A stretch of DNA of 64,000 nucleotides from contig CM023535.1 of the NCBI GenBank assembly GCA_013350335.1, positions 38,066,069 through 38,130,068 on the forward strand. Direction: 5' to 3'. Source of the DNA: Chimonanthus salicifolius (taxonomy: Eukaryota > Streptophyta > Magnoliopsida > Laurales > Calycanthaceae). Below the pieces are notes generated by a model that was not told where the DNA came from, did no database searches, and saw only the letters and a program-made list of their open reading frames with translations. How positions within the stretch are numbered: the first letter of the stretch is position 1; each line of letters opens with the position of its first letter. A program made the position numbers and the translations under genes. This document shows positions 1-12,118 of the stretch, in pieces.

Positions 1-485
1 GAGATCGTTTAAGTTCATCACAGAGGGATCGGTGCATACAAGACTCTCGGTCAGAGGCATTCTCAGAATGACAGTTTTAAGTTTCCAGAACCTATGTCAA
101 ACTGGCCGACCAGTCCTTGACCACGATGGGTCGGTCCTGTCTTCACCGAGCGGTCGGTGAGATAGACTGGTCGAGCAGACAGTGAACATAATTCATATTT
201 CCAAGTTCTTTTCTAATTCACTGACTAGCATCCCCTCTAGGGTATATATGATTTTATCATCTGTTCAACTAAGCCTAGGGGTAGTCCTGTCTCAGGTGTG
301 GGTTCCATCTAAGGTCATCTATGGCCATATACCTGTTTTTGTGATTGCCACACCGATCAGGTTTGAGCTCGGTGAAGCATGAACTTCTTCTTTGATCATC
401 TTGAGTCTTCAATCTTCTTAACAAGTGCTTCTTCCTAAGTCATGGAATTCACAAACTGGGACTCGGCATAGCCAGGGCACTAACA
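1..485 (-). mobile_element. Partial Ty1/copia-like LTR (minus strand), start of LTR
   Basis: Read on the minus strand, the segment starting at 485 opens TGTTAGTGCCCTGGCT and resembles the start of the copia-1 LTR at 4165 (TGTTAGTTCCCCGGCT), including a shared GAAGTCC/GAGTCCC stretch just downstream. It also holds GGTCGGTCC-type short repeats (about 120-175) like those in the copia LTR at 24650-24760. The rest of this LTR and any internal region lie to the left, outside the window. Whether it is a solo LTR or part of a complete element cannot be told. Confidence 0.55.
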
Positions 486-1949
486 AAAATTACTATTGAT
501 TTCTGACTTATAAAATTCAAATGATGCTCTTTGTCTTCTTGTTTTATTTTCCAATCTTTGGTCCTTATGATCTCCAGGTCAAATTCGATTTTTCCTTGTA
601 GCTCAGTGCTCTATTTATAGGCTATGGGTTGGAATGGATGGTTGAGATTTAATCTTCGATTGAGTATTGATTGGAAAGCTAAGATTAAATCTCATTAGGT
701 GTGGATGGATGGGATTTAAAATGGGAAAGACTAGGGTTTACAAAGGCTTGGTCGACAATGGCGGCTTGGGGATCAAGTTAGCTTGGGTTGCAAGCAAAGA
801 ATTTTTTAATATCATGGGATTTGGATATGGCTTGGGCGAATTTTGTATGTGGAGTTAGGGTTTTAATGCATGCAATGATGAATGAATGGATGATATGCAA
901 AGTTAAGATGGATGAATGGTTGAATGAATGCATGATGACATGGAGGGTTGACCTAATATGAAATTCGAATGGGATCCACTGGGATATGATAAAATCACTT
1001 GTGAGGTGGTGGATTGGATGATGAGGTATACATGATGTGTAAAAATCGTGTGGATAGGTGGAGGACTGCTTAGTTTCCCATTTGTTCTAATCCTAGGGTT
1101 TTTATGAATGAATAGGTAAGATTAAAAATGGTTAGATCTAATGATCTTAGTGGTGAGCGGTTAAGATGGGTTGTGAAAACGGTAAGTTGATGCATGGAGG
1201 GTTGTGATTCTAAGGTTATTCTAGATGGTGGATGAAATGGATGGCTTAAGTCTAAGATGATGAATGTATGCAATGGATAAGGAAAGGTGGCTCTAGGATT
1301 TAATAATGCAATGGATGATCTTGATTAAAGGATGGTTAATGGATGGTTTGGATGACAAGGAGAGGGACAAGGCTTTGGGCATGTGGACTTAGGGTTTACA
1401 TAGCAAAAATAGAATATGGACAATTGGATCACAGGGTTTGGGTAATTGGGCTTCAAATGAACGCCTTGGACTTGAGCTCTTGAAATTAGGCCTTTTGGAC
1501 TTTGGACTTGCACATTGGCCTGGCCCACTTATTGAATTGCGCATTGGTTACTTGAGCTTTACCCAATGTTTGGCTTGTGGAGCATAGTGTAGCCCATTTG
1601 AAGTGGACTTATGTCCCATGGATTTGAAATTCAGACTTTGGCCCTTGAATTGTAGCTTCTCTCTCGAGAATAAAAATAATTAAATCACCACTTTAAAATA
1701 AAAATATTGATTTAATCTAGACTCCCATAATTGGATCCAGATTAATCAATTTACATTAAAAATCCTAAAAATGGTTAGGAATTAGATATTAAAAGTCTAG
1801 GTCTTCCAATTTTAAGCACAAAACATGCAATTTTTTATTGGTTTTGATTGCTTTTCCTGTACTTTCCAAATTTATCTACGAAACTAGCAAACAACATTAA
1901 ATATATCTAATATATATAAAATTGAAGGCTAACTAGTCCAATAATTAGG
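486..1949. other. Stretch without recognisable gene
   Basis: No coding region is supported here. The stretch is AT-rich, with degenerate runs of ATGGATGAATGG-like words between about 860 and 1330. The short open frames (for example 667-858 plus and 1325-1528 minus) show no recognisable domain. It may be host intergenic DNA or a very old transposon. Confidence 0.5.
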
Positions 1950-2230
1950 AGTAAAATTGTCATTTTTCATGTCTCAACACACAACTGACCTCTTTCTGTT
2001 TCATTTGGCCTTATTGGCGTGTCTGTTTGGTTTTGTTGTGGCCTGGTTTGTTGGCCTCTGTCTCTTTGCTTCTTTCTTGGTCTCATGGCCTAGAAGGTGG
2101 TATTATTTTTCCTCCTGTAAGTTGGCCTTTTGGTCTTTGCTCTGGCCCAGGCTATGGGTTATTTGATGTATTTTTGCAAGCTTTTTTCCTTGAATGATAT
2201 AAACACGAACCTTCATTCAAAAAAAAAAAG
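1950..2230 (+). mobile_element. Probable 5'-truncated LINE 3' end with poly(A)
   Basis: A T/G-rich low-complexity stretch (TTTGTTGTGGCCTGG, TCTTTGCTTCTTTCTTGG) ends in AATGATATAAACACGAACCTTC followed by an A-tract at about 2219-2230. This composition is typical of plant L1-like LINE 3' untranslated ends. The 69-codon open frame at 1957-2166 is probably incidental. No reverse transcriptase segment is visible, so this would be a strongly 5'-truncated copy. I could not recognise flanking target-site duplications. Confidence 0.4.
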
Positions 2231-3911
2231 TAGTGGAGTGGTGGGTCAAAGGAAATGGGTAGTGCAAGTTTAAAAAATAAATAATTGTTTGTAGTTGTGT
2301 GTTAGTTTATTTTACTAAAATTATGTTGAAAACACACAAAAACTTAGAATTTATTAAATTAACTCCCCAAATTTCACACACCCTCCTCATTAGGTTACAC
2401 AAGTTTAATTTCTCCTTAATTAAATTTTGTTATTTTAAGTGCAGGGTCGAATTTTACTCCCTTCCACCTTTGCACATGTTGGAACCCAATCACTTGAGAG
2501 AATTTTTAGAACCTAAAATCCTAATCCTTTTATTGATAGAAAACAAAAATTGATTGGGAAACAAGACACTTTGGTCGACCATATTCCTCCCATTTCTCCT
2601 CTAGCTGTTGGAAACTTTTTGTGCACCAAAGCCTTACACGATTTTGTTCCAATAAGACTTAAAGATTTTTGAAATTTCTTGCGAAACAAAGTCCAACTTG
2701 GTTTTACCTTCTAAGTAGGTGGATTCCTTGGAAGACCATAATGCCATTCCTAAAATCCCTCTCTTTGGCCGACCCATGTTGCTATAAAACTACTTGGGCG
2801 CATACTCCACTTTCCTTTAGACCACCGAGTTTTATCTCTCCCTCCTGTGGAAAGAACTTCATCTTTCTCAAGGCCTGGTCGATCAAAGTTCTCTCCTACC
2901 CTTCGATCATTGGCTTTGTCTACATAAAGGTTTGTGAAAAGTTTTTTTCTTTTCTATTTAAAAGTAAATTTAAGTCCTCTTCTCTAATTTTATCTTCTTC
3001 TCCCTTAGTTTTCTCTCTCAAATCCGACCAACTATTTATAGGTATTTCATGAAAAATTCGAAAAGAGAGAGAGAAAAAGAAAAACTATGCCATGATTGAA
3101 ATTCACCATGAAAGAGACCATCTTGGTGTATTTTTATAAAAATCTGACCGAAAACCTATATCGATCATTTTCAGCCATGATTAATTAAATTTTGATCTGT
3201 AGAATGATTCTATAAGGGTTGATTAATAATCCCTAGGTTTGGACTAGAGAAACTTTGATTTGGTGGAAATTTGGAGAATTCAGATTACAAACTTAGCCTA
3301 TGATTTTTTGGGCACTATTGCGAGAAAAATAATAACTCAAGCTACCGAACTCCATTTGGAATAAAATTAATGTATTTAGAAACTAGAAATTTTGCAGTTG
3401 TTCACTAAATAAATTTTTATCCAGACTTGTAGGCCTTAGATGTGAAATTGTATGTGAGTAGTTAACAACATGATGTATTACTAGAAAAAATTAATGGTAG
3501 TTAGATTTGATTTGATGGGCCAAATAAATTCTACAAGTGAAAATTGGTTCATAGACTGCAAACAGTTGAACAGTGGCTAACTGTTGGATTGAATTGTCCA
3601 TAACTTGGTCTACCGATATTAAAACGATGTAAACTTTGTGCTCATTATCATGCCAACAAAGATACCTAACGGGTGTTAAAATTTGGGATTTTTTTATTTG
3701 TATAGATAGGACAAAAGTCATCTGTAATCTGAACAAACGTCTTTAACTGTAAATTGTTTGGCAGTTCGTAACTGTCCAAGTAAAACAACGATATCTCAAC
3801 TAGGAGAATATATTTGATCCAAACGAGACATTTCTGGAATCCCCATCCAGAGACCTATCTACTGCATAAATCTTAGAATTATTTGATGTTCGTACATATC
3901 GCAGAAAATTT
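2231..3911. other. Unrecognised AT-rich stretch
   Basis: No gene is supported. The longest frame, 127 codons at 2669-3052, is rich in F, S, L and K, lacks recognisable motifs and overlaps a pyrimidine-rich stretch, so I do not call it. The text from about 2940 to 3260 (pyrimidine tract, TATTTATAGG, then AT-rich DNA) resembles the promoter/leader part of a decayed LTR, but no ends can be defined. Confidence 0.4.
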
Positions 3912-4164
3912 TGTAACATCACGAATTTTACATAGGTCGACTGAGAGATTTCTTAGACCTAAATTTTAGTTTCTTAACCTTATGTTTTGGACAGCTTTGT
4001 GGCCAATTGTTAGGCCAGAGACCTTAGAACAACAATGTAGTACTTTTAGGGCATTAGAATCCTTAAACCAAATTCTAGAATTTGGATTTAACCCATTTGC
4101 CAGATTGAGTTAGTTTTGAGCTATATAAAAAGTAATTAATATAGACCTTTATTGGATTTGTTTT
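3912..4164 (+). mobile_element. Possible truncated LTR start
   Basis: TGTAACATCACGAATTTTAC at 3912 resembles the TGTAACAYCMCGRATTTT start common in plant gypsy LTRs. It is cut off by the copia-1 LTR at 4165. The remainder would lie beyond the copia-1 element, which does not end inside the window. This is a weak call from the start motif alone. Confidence 0.25.
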
Positions 4165-5816
4165 TGTTAGTTCCCCGGCTTGCGAAGTCCATTGTTTGTC
4201 AAATCCATTACTCGGGGGAACCATTGCCTTGGTGTTAGAAGCTCAAGAATCAAGAATCAAGTGGTTGTTGAATCAAGCTCAAGTATGGAAGACCAATCAA
4301 GATTCAACGGATCAACAAATTTGCCATAGAAGACTCTAGGTGGACCCCACATGTTAGGATGACCTTGCCTAAGCCTAGATAACACATTTGTATAATTAAC
4401 ATAGCCTAGTGGTTGTTTGACACCAAAAACCAGAACATAGACTTAATATGAAAACCATTTATTTTACTATCATGGCGACACATTGTGTTGGCGATCTATT
4501 GGATTGACAGAGGATGATCATTCGTGGTGTTGCGATGCATCATCCTGGGAATCGAAGGTTCTGGTTGAAAATGGTCTGCCAAACAAATCTGGTCTCAGGA
4601 TGACTGTATCGTGGAGATGATACATCGCTGCAACAGTGCCATTCTATCGAGCATAACGATTAATCGACATGACTTAAAAAAAGTAAGGACTGTCATACAT
4701 AGACTAGTCTCAGAACGATCAATCGTGCTGACGATCCTTCGTCTGGTACTGGGCAGAACAAATGCCCACACGATTAATCGTCTGAAGTCTGATTTGAACA
4801 CACAATGTAAAATACAGTTCAGGCTCATGAAGATACATTCGTCTAGAGGTGATCCTTCATGAGGAATCTATCTCGACATATCGGCGCATGACCAATCGCC
4901 AGAGTTAGGGCCGACACATCGAGACCACGACCCGTCGCCCTGGAAAATGTTTGAGGGTCTATCTTGACAAACCTTTTAACACAAGATAACCTCAAGCCTA
5001 TAAATCGCCAACCCACCATCCATCGCCAATGGATTTGTACGATCAATCGTGGGGTGACTATTTTTGAAAAGTTCAATTGCATTTAATGCGCAACGGTCAT
5101 ATCATCGCGATGCAATGCGAGGCCGAACGGTTGCCTTTGTCGAAACTTAAGAGTTATCTATTTAAGCTTTGGATTTTGTTGAGGGAGATAGAGCTTTTAT
5201 TTGTGTTGAGAAACAATTAAAGGAAATCTTTGAGACTCCACTCCTCCTTCACACTCTCTCTGAACTTCACTTTTGGAAAATCTTTTACAGATCCAATCAC
5301 CTTATTGATTGAGAGAAAGAGAGAAAAATAAAATTTAGATCTAGGATCCAAACTTGCACATCACTAATCCTAGAAACCCTCTCCTTATCTTGTGATTGCT
5401 CCATACAAAGGTACATCTTCATCTTTAACAAGATCAAAGGGAGAGCTTTTCAAGATACACAACTTCATCAAAGGTTGAGCTTCAAATGCAAGTGTTTCTT
5501 TGTGTTTTTATTTTAAAACATCATTTGTGAAGTGGACTAGATCATTGGATCAAACCACTACAAAAAATAAAGGGATATGGACGTAGACCCAGGTTGATCG
5601 AACCTTTCAAAATTAGCAGTGTATAGGTGAAAGTCTTATACTATTAGTGAGGGTGTAATTCCCCATTTAGTGAATTTAGATAGCCCAAGATTGGGTGAGT
5701 CCATCAGTGGATGTAGGTTTATTAAACCTAACTTCTATAAATCGGGTGTTTACATGTTTGATTAAATGTGTGTGTGAATGTTAATAAAAAATTAAACATC
5801 TCTTGTTCACACAAAA
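4165..5816 (+). mobile_element. copia-1 5' LTR, first part
   Basis: The LTR starts TGTTAGTTCCCCGGCT and is interrupted by gypsy element E1. It continues at 20775-20950 and ends GGGAACTTTCA, so the two ends form a short imperfect inverted repeat (TGTTAGTTCCC and GGGAACTTTCA). Removing E1 and one copy of the CAAAA duplication leaves about 1.8 kb. The last 400 bases (5400-5816) align in reverse complement with 23590-24060, a second copy of the LTR family. Region 4500-5110 contains many short self-complementary words such as CGATTAATCG, CGATCAATCG and TCATCGCGATG. Confidence 0.75.
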
Positions 5817-6224
5817 TGTAACACCCCGGATTTTCAAGTGATTAATATATATAAAAATTACCATTTAATTTGTGAATTATTAAATATGAACCTTAGATGG
5901 GTAATGTGTTGGGTCATTGGCCCAATTGGGACCCAACGCATTATGGAAATGGTTTCAATAAAATTAAATGGGGCCGAATTAAATTAGTAATGCATTATGT
6001 CTATATCTATTTATTATGCGCATAAAGGGAATTTGGACTAATTGTCATGGCCGTGTGTGGGTGTATGCGCAATCCAAGATCATGCACCAATAGGAGTTCC
6101 TTCTTTAATGAGAGCTACACTCAGGCAATTGTTAAATTAAGAGGTGCTCACAGCAATTTCTATGTATGATATACGGCTGAAAATATTACTTGCTATCTTA
6201 GCAAGTTAGGACCGAAAGGAAATT

Positions 6225-6232
6225 TATAAAAG
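6225..6232 (+). promoter_or_regulatory. Putative TATA box of E1 LTR
   Basis: TATAAAAG, followed by AGGC, lies about 408 bases into the LTR. The equivalent site occurs in the 3' LTR (17884), in the solo LTR at 44329 (44804) and, with variation, at 26131 and on the minus strand at about 41753-41760. Conservation of position across copies supports a core promoter. Everything 3' of it, including the hairpin array, would then be transcribed. Confidence 0.55.
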
Positions 6233-6601
6233 AGGCAAAAAGGGGGCGCATGGCACCTTCTAAAAATAGGATCAAAGGGAGTCTTATAAGGAAAAGGAAG
6301 CAAGGGCACACGACAATTGCCACTTCAAACAAGATTGGCCGAGTGGAAGTTTTAAACAAAGGGTGCATGACAATTACTATCTTGACACCTTCTAAAGATG
6401 GAACCAATTGGGAATTATTAAAAAGAAAGAGGGAGGGGCGCACAGCAATACCACCATAGCCGAATTCTCTCTCTATCTCAATTCTTATTAATGGCAAAAC
6501 AAGAGGAAGAGAAGGCAGCCAGCAAAAGGGAAAGATCAAGAAGGAAAAAGGATTGGAAGAGCAAGAACAACTGAGGGAAAACCGGAGGAGTCGCGGAACC
6601 G

Positions 6602-6607
6602 GTAAGT
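6602..6607 (+). promoter_or_regulatory. Putative 5' splice site GTAAGT in LTR
   Basis: GCGGAACCG precedes GTAAGTGATTTT. The same donor-like text sits at the same place in the 3' LTR (18261), the solo LTRs at 26320 and 44941, the nested LTR (8926), and on the minus strand at 32315-32320, 48836-48841 and 56505-56510. A variant, GTTAGT, occurs in the minus-strand LTR at about 41505-41510. It matches the plant donor consensus. Splicing itself is not demonstrated. Confidence 0.45.
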
Positions 6608-6643
6608 GATTTTTTAGTTTTTGCTTAAAACAGAAAAGAACCA

Positions 6644-7602
6644 TAGGGTTCAGCCATGGTGTATGGTCGAACCCCATGGAAGAAGATTGGGAGAGGATTT
6701 TGATAATTTTAATGGAAGCATGAACCATAGGGTTCGGCCACATTGTATGGCCTAACCCCATGAAAGAAGACATGGTTAATGTATGGATTTTTTTAATGAG
6801 GAAAAACCATGGGAGTTGGTTAATAAATTTATATGGTTTTAATGGATGTTTTGGTGATTTTTAATGGAAGGTTATTGGTTATATTTTAAGGGATGAAAAC
6901 CATGGAAAGACATGGTTTAAATTATGGGTTTTTGGGTTGGAGACCATGGAATAAGATGAACCATAGCGTTCGGCCATGTGGCATGGCCAAACCCCATGGA
7001 AAGGATATTAATAAATTTTAATGGATTTAAAATGATGGGAAAGGTTATTTATGTTTTAATTTTAAATGGAGACCATGGGAAAATATAGATGGATTTAATA
7101 TGGTGATTGATTAATTGGAAGATGAATGTTTATTAATTTTTAGAAAGGAGAACATTATTAACCATAGGGTTCGGCCATGGTGTATGGCATAACCCCATGG
7201 AGTTGTTTTGGTATGGTTATTGGATTTTAATTGATTAATTGAAGTTGTTTATTATTTAGAAAGTTTCTAAATATGGAAGATGGAGTTTAATTTAGAAAGG
7301 ATCTAAGAATGGAAGGAATGGATTGTTTTTGGAAGGTGGAGATTAAATTAGAAAAGTTTCTAATTATGGACTTTCTAATTATGGACTTTCTAATTATGGA
7401 TTTTCTAATAATGGAAGTTGATGAAAATGGAAAGTTAGACATCATAGGGTTCGGCCATGGTGCTTGGCTGAACCGCATGAATCAATGGTGGATTATGTTT
7501 TGGAATCTAAACCTAAGGTGATGAAGGTAATGGCAAAGTTGTAATTAAAGGCTAAAATGAAAGATCATGGGTTCGGCCATGGTGTATGGCCAAACCCCAT
7601 GA
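6644..7602 (+). repeat. GGCCGAACC hairpin array, E1 5' LTR
   Basis: Six copies of an imperfect inverted repeat of about 37-39 bp start near 6644, 6725, 6961, 7161, 7442 and 7566. Consensus arms are CCATRGGGTTCGGCCAT and ATGGCCGAACCCCATGG around a loop close to GGTGT. Spacing is irregular (80-280 bp). Between copies lies AT-rich sequence full of ATGGAAG and GGTTAAT words. A four-fold 15-bp direct repeat (TTTCTAATTATGGAC) sits at 7357-7414. Confidence 0.85.
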
Positions 7603-8753
7603 GGTCCTTTATGGACTTAAGTGGTTAAGGAATTTTTATGGGTCATGTAGGGACCTAATATGTTGAAAGGAATCAGTTACGAATTATTTTAAAGGGTTAT
7701 TGGGAGTGTTACGAATGTTTAAATAAATGAATGGACCTATGTGTTGGAACCTAGCATAAGTTGTTGGAGGCAATGGTAAAGTGGTAAATAAGAGTGAAAA
7801 TGCTAGACCATGGATTCGGCACCTCACTTGATGAGGTGGAGGTGGGTCCCAATTCTAATGTGGATATTATTTATTTTAATGATGAAAATTGGGAAAATTG
7901 ATGGAATAAAGGGTAAATGGATCAAGATTTGGACAAAGGCCCAAGTTAGGCCCAATGAACCATGGATTGGATTTAATTCATTTAAATGGTCAATCGGGCC
8001 AAGGATGGTCAAAATTGGGCCCAAATACCCACTTGGGACCCAATGGATCAAGATGGTGAACGCCTAAGATAAATGGGTAAGGATGAATGTAATTGGGCCA
8101 TGGGCCCGATAGTGGTCCAATTAGTTGGAATGGGTTGAATTAAATTTAAATCACCTAAGTTAATTTGAATTAAGCCAAGGTGATGTGGCCAATTGGGACC
8201 CACCTGCACCTCATCAAGTGAGGTGGCGTGTGGACCAAAGATTGGTGGGGCCGGCCACCATGGTTGACTTGATCAACCATGGGTGAAGTAATGGAGAGGA
8301 GTTAAGGAATTAAAGGAGATAAAATGGGAATTAATTAACTTAACCTAATTATCCAATTAATTAATGAATTATGCTAATCAAAAGGTGGTCAAAGAAGTCA
8401 AAATGGGAAGACCAAACCATCTCATTTCCAAGTCAAAAAGGTTGGGTGGTGGTTATCCCAACCACCACCATAAAGCATGAGAAATATCTCATGTGGGGTG
8501 GTTGGGAGATTTAATGCTAAAGTGTAATTTAAAGTAACCAAATAAGATAAACCTTATCCCATTTTCTCCATCTTTTCTATCAACTCTTTCACTCTCTCCC
8601 TCTCATGCACTCTCATAGCCGTCCCTCATGCCCAAGAGATAGAGAAGAAGAAACTTAAGGAAGAAGAAGGAGAAAAGCTTGGAGAAGAGGAAGAAAAGCC
8701 CTAGGGTTGGCCGACCACCTCAAGATAAAAATCTTGAGACATCTAGCTCATCT

Positions 8754-8780
8754 CCACTCTCTCTCTCTCTCTCTCTCTCT
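8754..8780 (+). repeat. (CT)n microsatellite
   Basis: A run of CT dinucleotides lies in the putative transcribed leader of the nested LTR, upstream of its GTAAGT site. The (GA)n run at 41644-41710 in a minus-strand LTR occupies a comparable leader position. Confidence 0.9.
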
Positions 8781-10446
8781 CAAATCTAACCCTACCATGG
8801 CCAAACCCAAGCTTGGGGGTTTCTCATCTTAATCAAGCATACTAGCCGACCAAGGATCAAGAAGAAGGAGAGAGGAGGCTAAGGAAATCAAGAGGAGGAG
8901 GAAAAGCCGAAGGAGACGTCGGATTGTAAGTAAATTCTAAACAAGAGATTTGGATTTTTAGGGTTTAAGATTTGGGATCTATTTTTGTTAAATTTAATGG
9001 TGGCCAAATTATTATTGGCCTTGGATCTCAAATCCATTCCATGGAAGGATGAATAAATGAACAAAGTGGATAAATTAGGTTAAGGAAAAATAAATACATT
9101 AAGGACTTTGGTACTAAGAATTGTGTAAAGCATGGGTTAAGGACATTATGTGATGAAATTGATTAAGCATGGTTATATGGGGAGGTTGAAGAGGTAAATG
9201 GACCATAGGGTTCGGCCATGTAGCATGGCCAAACCCCATGGTAGATGATTGGGTTAATTATTAGGGTTTATAAGAATGGGAGACAATGAGGGTGGTTAAT
9301 GATTTTAGGGTTTTAAATTGATTAAATGTAGGTAATTGAGGAAATTTTAATGGGGTATTTAAGGTTAAAAAATTTGGAGGATGAATTATGATTTTAGGGT
9401 TTTAAGTTGTGAATGATTAAATGTTAGTGAAATGTTAAGGGATTATGTATGCATGCATGAAGAAAAGGTTGGGTATCTTAAAGGGTTTTTAAGAATCAAG
9501 AATATGCAAAGGTGTTGATGGTTTAAAAGTTTTAAACGGATCTATCTTAAGGAATTTTTTTTAAGGGTTGTAAGTGAGGGACTTGTGATGAATTCAAATG
9601 TGTAACAATGGACCCAAGAAAAATGGGAAAAGGACACCATGGGTTCGGCCATGGTGTATGGCCGAACCCATGGCCCAATTGTGAGCCTTTTGGTGGGTTA
9701 AATTGGAGGGTGAATGATGTTTATGGGCTCCAAAGGGAATGAGTGGGTAATAGACTCATTGTAGTTTAAATGCATGAAGAAAACCCCATGGGAAGATTTG
9801 ATGAATGGGGTATTTTGAACCCATGATCCATTAACCATTTAAAGGGTTAAGTATGGGGTTTTGGATGGGTTTAAATGAATAAGGGTTAGATTAATTAAAG
9901 GGCTAATTTTAATGATGTTATGTCATGATTAAATGGGTCATTAAGGGATTGAATTAATGATCAATTATGGGCTTAAGTAGGCATGAATGAATGAGTAATT
10001 AATCATGTAAAGAAGTAGTGGCAAAAACTGTAAATAATGGCTAAAATGAAGAACTTCATGGGAGATGATCATGGGCTTTGGGACTCTAAGTAATAACCTT
10101 ATGAATAGCTAAATGAAGCCTAGGATGGCTAGTTTTTAACCCATATAATTAAATTAATTAATGGACTTGAATGTTTTAAAATGTGGACTGATTTGGTAAT
10201 GTATAATAAGGTATTGGGACGTCGTAAACGGTGCGCGATCGGCAACCGGATTTATCGGACGAAAACGGAAAGGGACGTTATCGGTATTCGGTAGGATTCC
10301 TACCTTTTTGTAAGCTATGGATTAAGTACTATGTGAATGGTTTCTTGGTTTAATGATATGAGTTACATGTAAAGGCTATGGTCAATATATTATTACATAG
10401 CATAATGCATTACATTTCATGCATGGCATGGGCGGCAAAATAAAGG

Positions 10447-10700
10447 AACCGGAGTCCATGCTCCGTCAGGGCGACCGAGAACAGGCATGGGGATAGCCTA
10501 ATAGGCTATAACCGGAGTCCATCCTCCGTTGGGGCGATCGAGAACAAGCATGGGGATAGCCTAATAGGCTATAACCGGAGTCCATGCTCCATCGGGGCGA
10601 CCGAGAACAGGCATGGAGACACCTTGACGAGGCTTTGCCGTCAAGGGGGATATTTTATGATTAGATATATCTTGACGAGGTTTTTCCGTCAAGGGGGATA
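10447..10700 (+). repeat. 63-bp tandem units and CTTGACG hairpins in nested LTR
   Basis: Units starting AACCGGAGTCCAT at 10447, 10510 and 10573 repeat with a 63-bp period. Each contains a GGAG...CTCC stem followed by GGGGCGACCGAGAACAGGC. Immediately after come two stem-loops with CTTGACG and CGTCAAG arms (about 10623-10641 and 10670-10694). Equivalent but sequence-diverged stems lie at the same place in the other LTRs. Confidence 0.8.
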
Positions 10701-12118
10701 TGACACCATGATGGTGGGGATGATGGGTGGGATTCATGAGACAGACACCCATGGCATGGCATTCACTTTATAGTTTCATTATATGATTGTCTACCAGTTT
10801 TCATGATATTATTATCTGTATGCTTGTTATCACTAATCCTTGTGCTAGCCCTACTCGGAGTCCTACTGGGCGTGTGGTCTAACGCCCTACTTCTACCCTA
10901 GCTGATAACGCAGGAAATGCCAGAGCAGAAGGACGAGACGCGAGCCAAGCTTAGGACCTTGGGAGGCGGACTATTTACTTTATTTAAGTTTATTTTAGGA
11001 AATGTATTTGAGTAGCCTAGCTTGTTGGAAATGTAATATTTTAGACTTATTGCTATGTTTTGGATTTTATTGTAGACATATGATGTTATGGCATTTTAGT
11101 AATTAAATGATGAAATCTTCCCTGCTATCTAGAAAAATTAGTAGGATAGTATCTATTATCATTCTGCATTTAATGTATTATTCCTCGAGCTTACTTCTAC
11201 GGGTGAACCATTCTCCATGGACTCCGTTCCACGCACACGTAGGGTTGGCCAGTTAAGGGCTGGGTTTCAGAAGCTCGGACTTAACTCGCGTCATGACGTC
11301 CACGCCCTTTGTCACTCATTAAAAAAAAAAAAAAAAATAGACTCTGATTTCGGTGAAAAGGGGCCGGCGTTACATTTTGAACAATGGCAATTTGGTAATT
11401 AAGTGAAAATAAGGGACCATGAGTTCGGCCATGGGTGTATGGCCGAACCCCATGGGGATTGGTTTATGGACTTAAAATATTGTAAATCAAGTGGGACTTG
11501 GTTTTTTATTGGTTATTATATTATAAGGTAACGGGACCTCATAAGGTGTTTATGATCGTGAGCGGTTACCCGACGAAAGATGCAAGGACACGTTAGCGGT
11601 CTTTGGTAGGATTCCACCTCTTTGAAACTATGGGTTTTAAGTATATTATTTTTATCTTACTTTTGACGAATATATGTTGGAAAGGATATGTTTCAAATTA
11701 TGATTTTAAATGCTATGTTTATATGATAAAATATCATGTGTTGGATATGTTTCAAATTATGATTTTAAATGCTATGTTTATATGATAAAATAACATGTGT
11801 TTCATTGGCATCAAATGCATGGCATGGGGTGAAGGATTTGTAACCGGAGGGGCCACACTCCATCGGGGCTTCCGAAAAACCTATGTGGGATACCTTGATG
11901 TGTTCTTCCATCAAGAAGAAACCGGAGGGTCCACACTCCGTCGGGGTGTCCGAAAGACCTATGTGGTGGGTACTTCTATGTACATGTGATGGGTGGGACT
12001 CATTGCATTTTTCATCATTGCATGGCATGGATTTTATATGGTTTTGGACATTATGTAATATATGTTTTGTACTAACCATGTGTTAGCTCTAATTGGAATA
12101 CCTACTGGGCACGTTGTT

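Larger units (their letters stand above)
7821..11374 (+). mobile_element. Nested LTR (family B), 5' end rearranged, inside E1 5' LTR
   Basis: Absent from the E1 3' LTR, this block ends GGCGTTACA at 11374 and then resumes E1 LTR sequence (TTTTGAACAATGG, as at 19540). From about 7857 its body resembles the LTRs of element D read on the minus strand (shared TTATTTATTTTAAT and GGACAAAGGCCCAAG). The expected TGTAAT start is missing. Instead 7821-7853 is an inverted copy of 8191-8223. It has its own GTAAGT (8926), two GGCCGAACC hairpins (about 9203 and 9637), three 63-bp spaced GGAG/CTCC repeats (10447-10635), CTTGACG/CGTCAAG stems, CTAAC at 10879 and TAG at 10899-10901. Confidence 0.75.

Noticed and set aside
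2669..3052. 127-codon frame near the window start
   Set aside because: Low-complexity F/S/L/K composition over pyrimidine-rich DNA, no motif and no gene-like context.
4595..5082. Frames of 77-83 codons on both strands in the copia-1 LTR
   Set aside because: The region is full of CGATTAATCG-like palindromes that keep both strands open. It has no coding features.
9241..9420. TTAGGGTTT words resembling telomeric repeats
   Set aside because: They are scattered single words in AT-rich LTR sequence, not a tandem TTTAGGG array.
11765..12086. Overlapping frames of 60-104 codons on both strands in family-A LTRs (also 19956-20250, 27439-27922, 39597-39839)
   Set aside because: They cover the GGAG/CTCC and CTTGATG stem region. 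Frames on both strands are a by-product of inverted repeats and shift with indels between copies.
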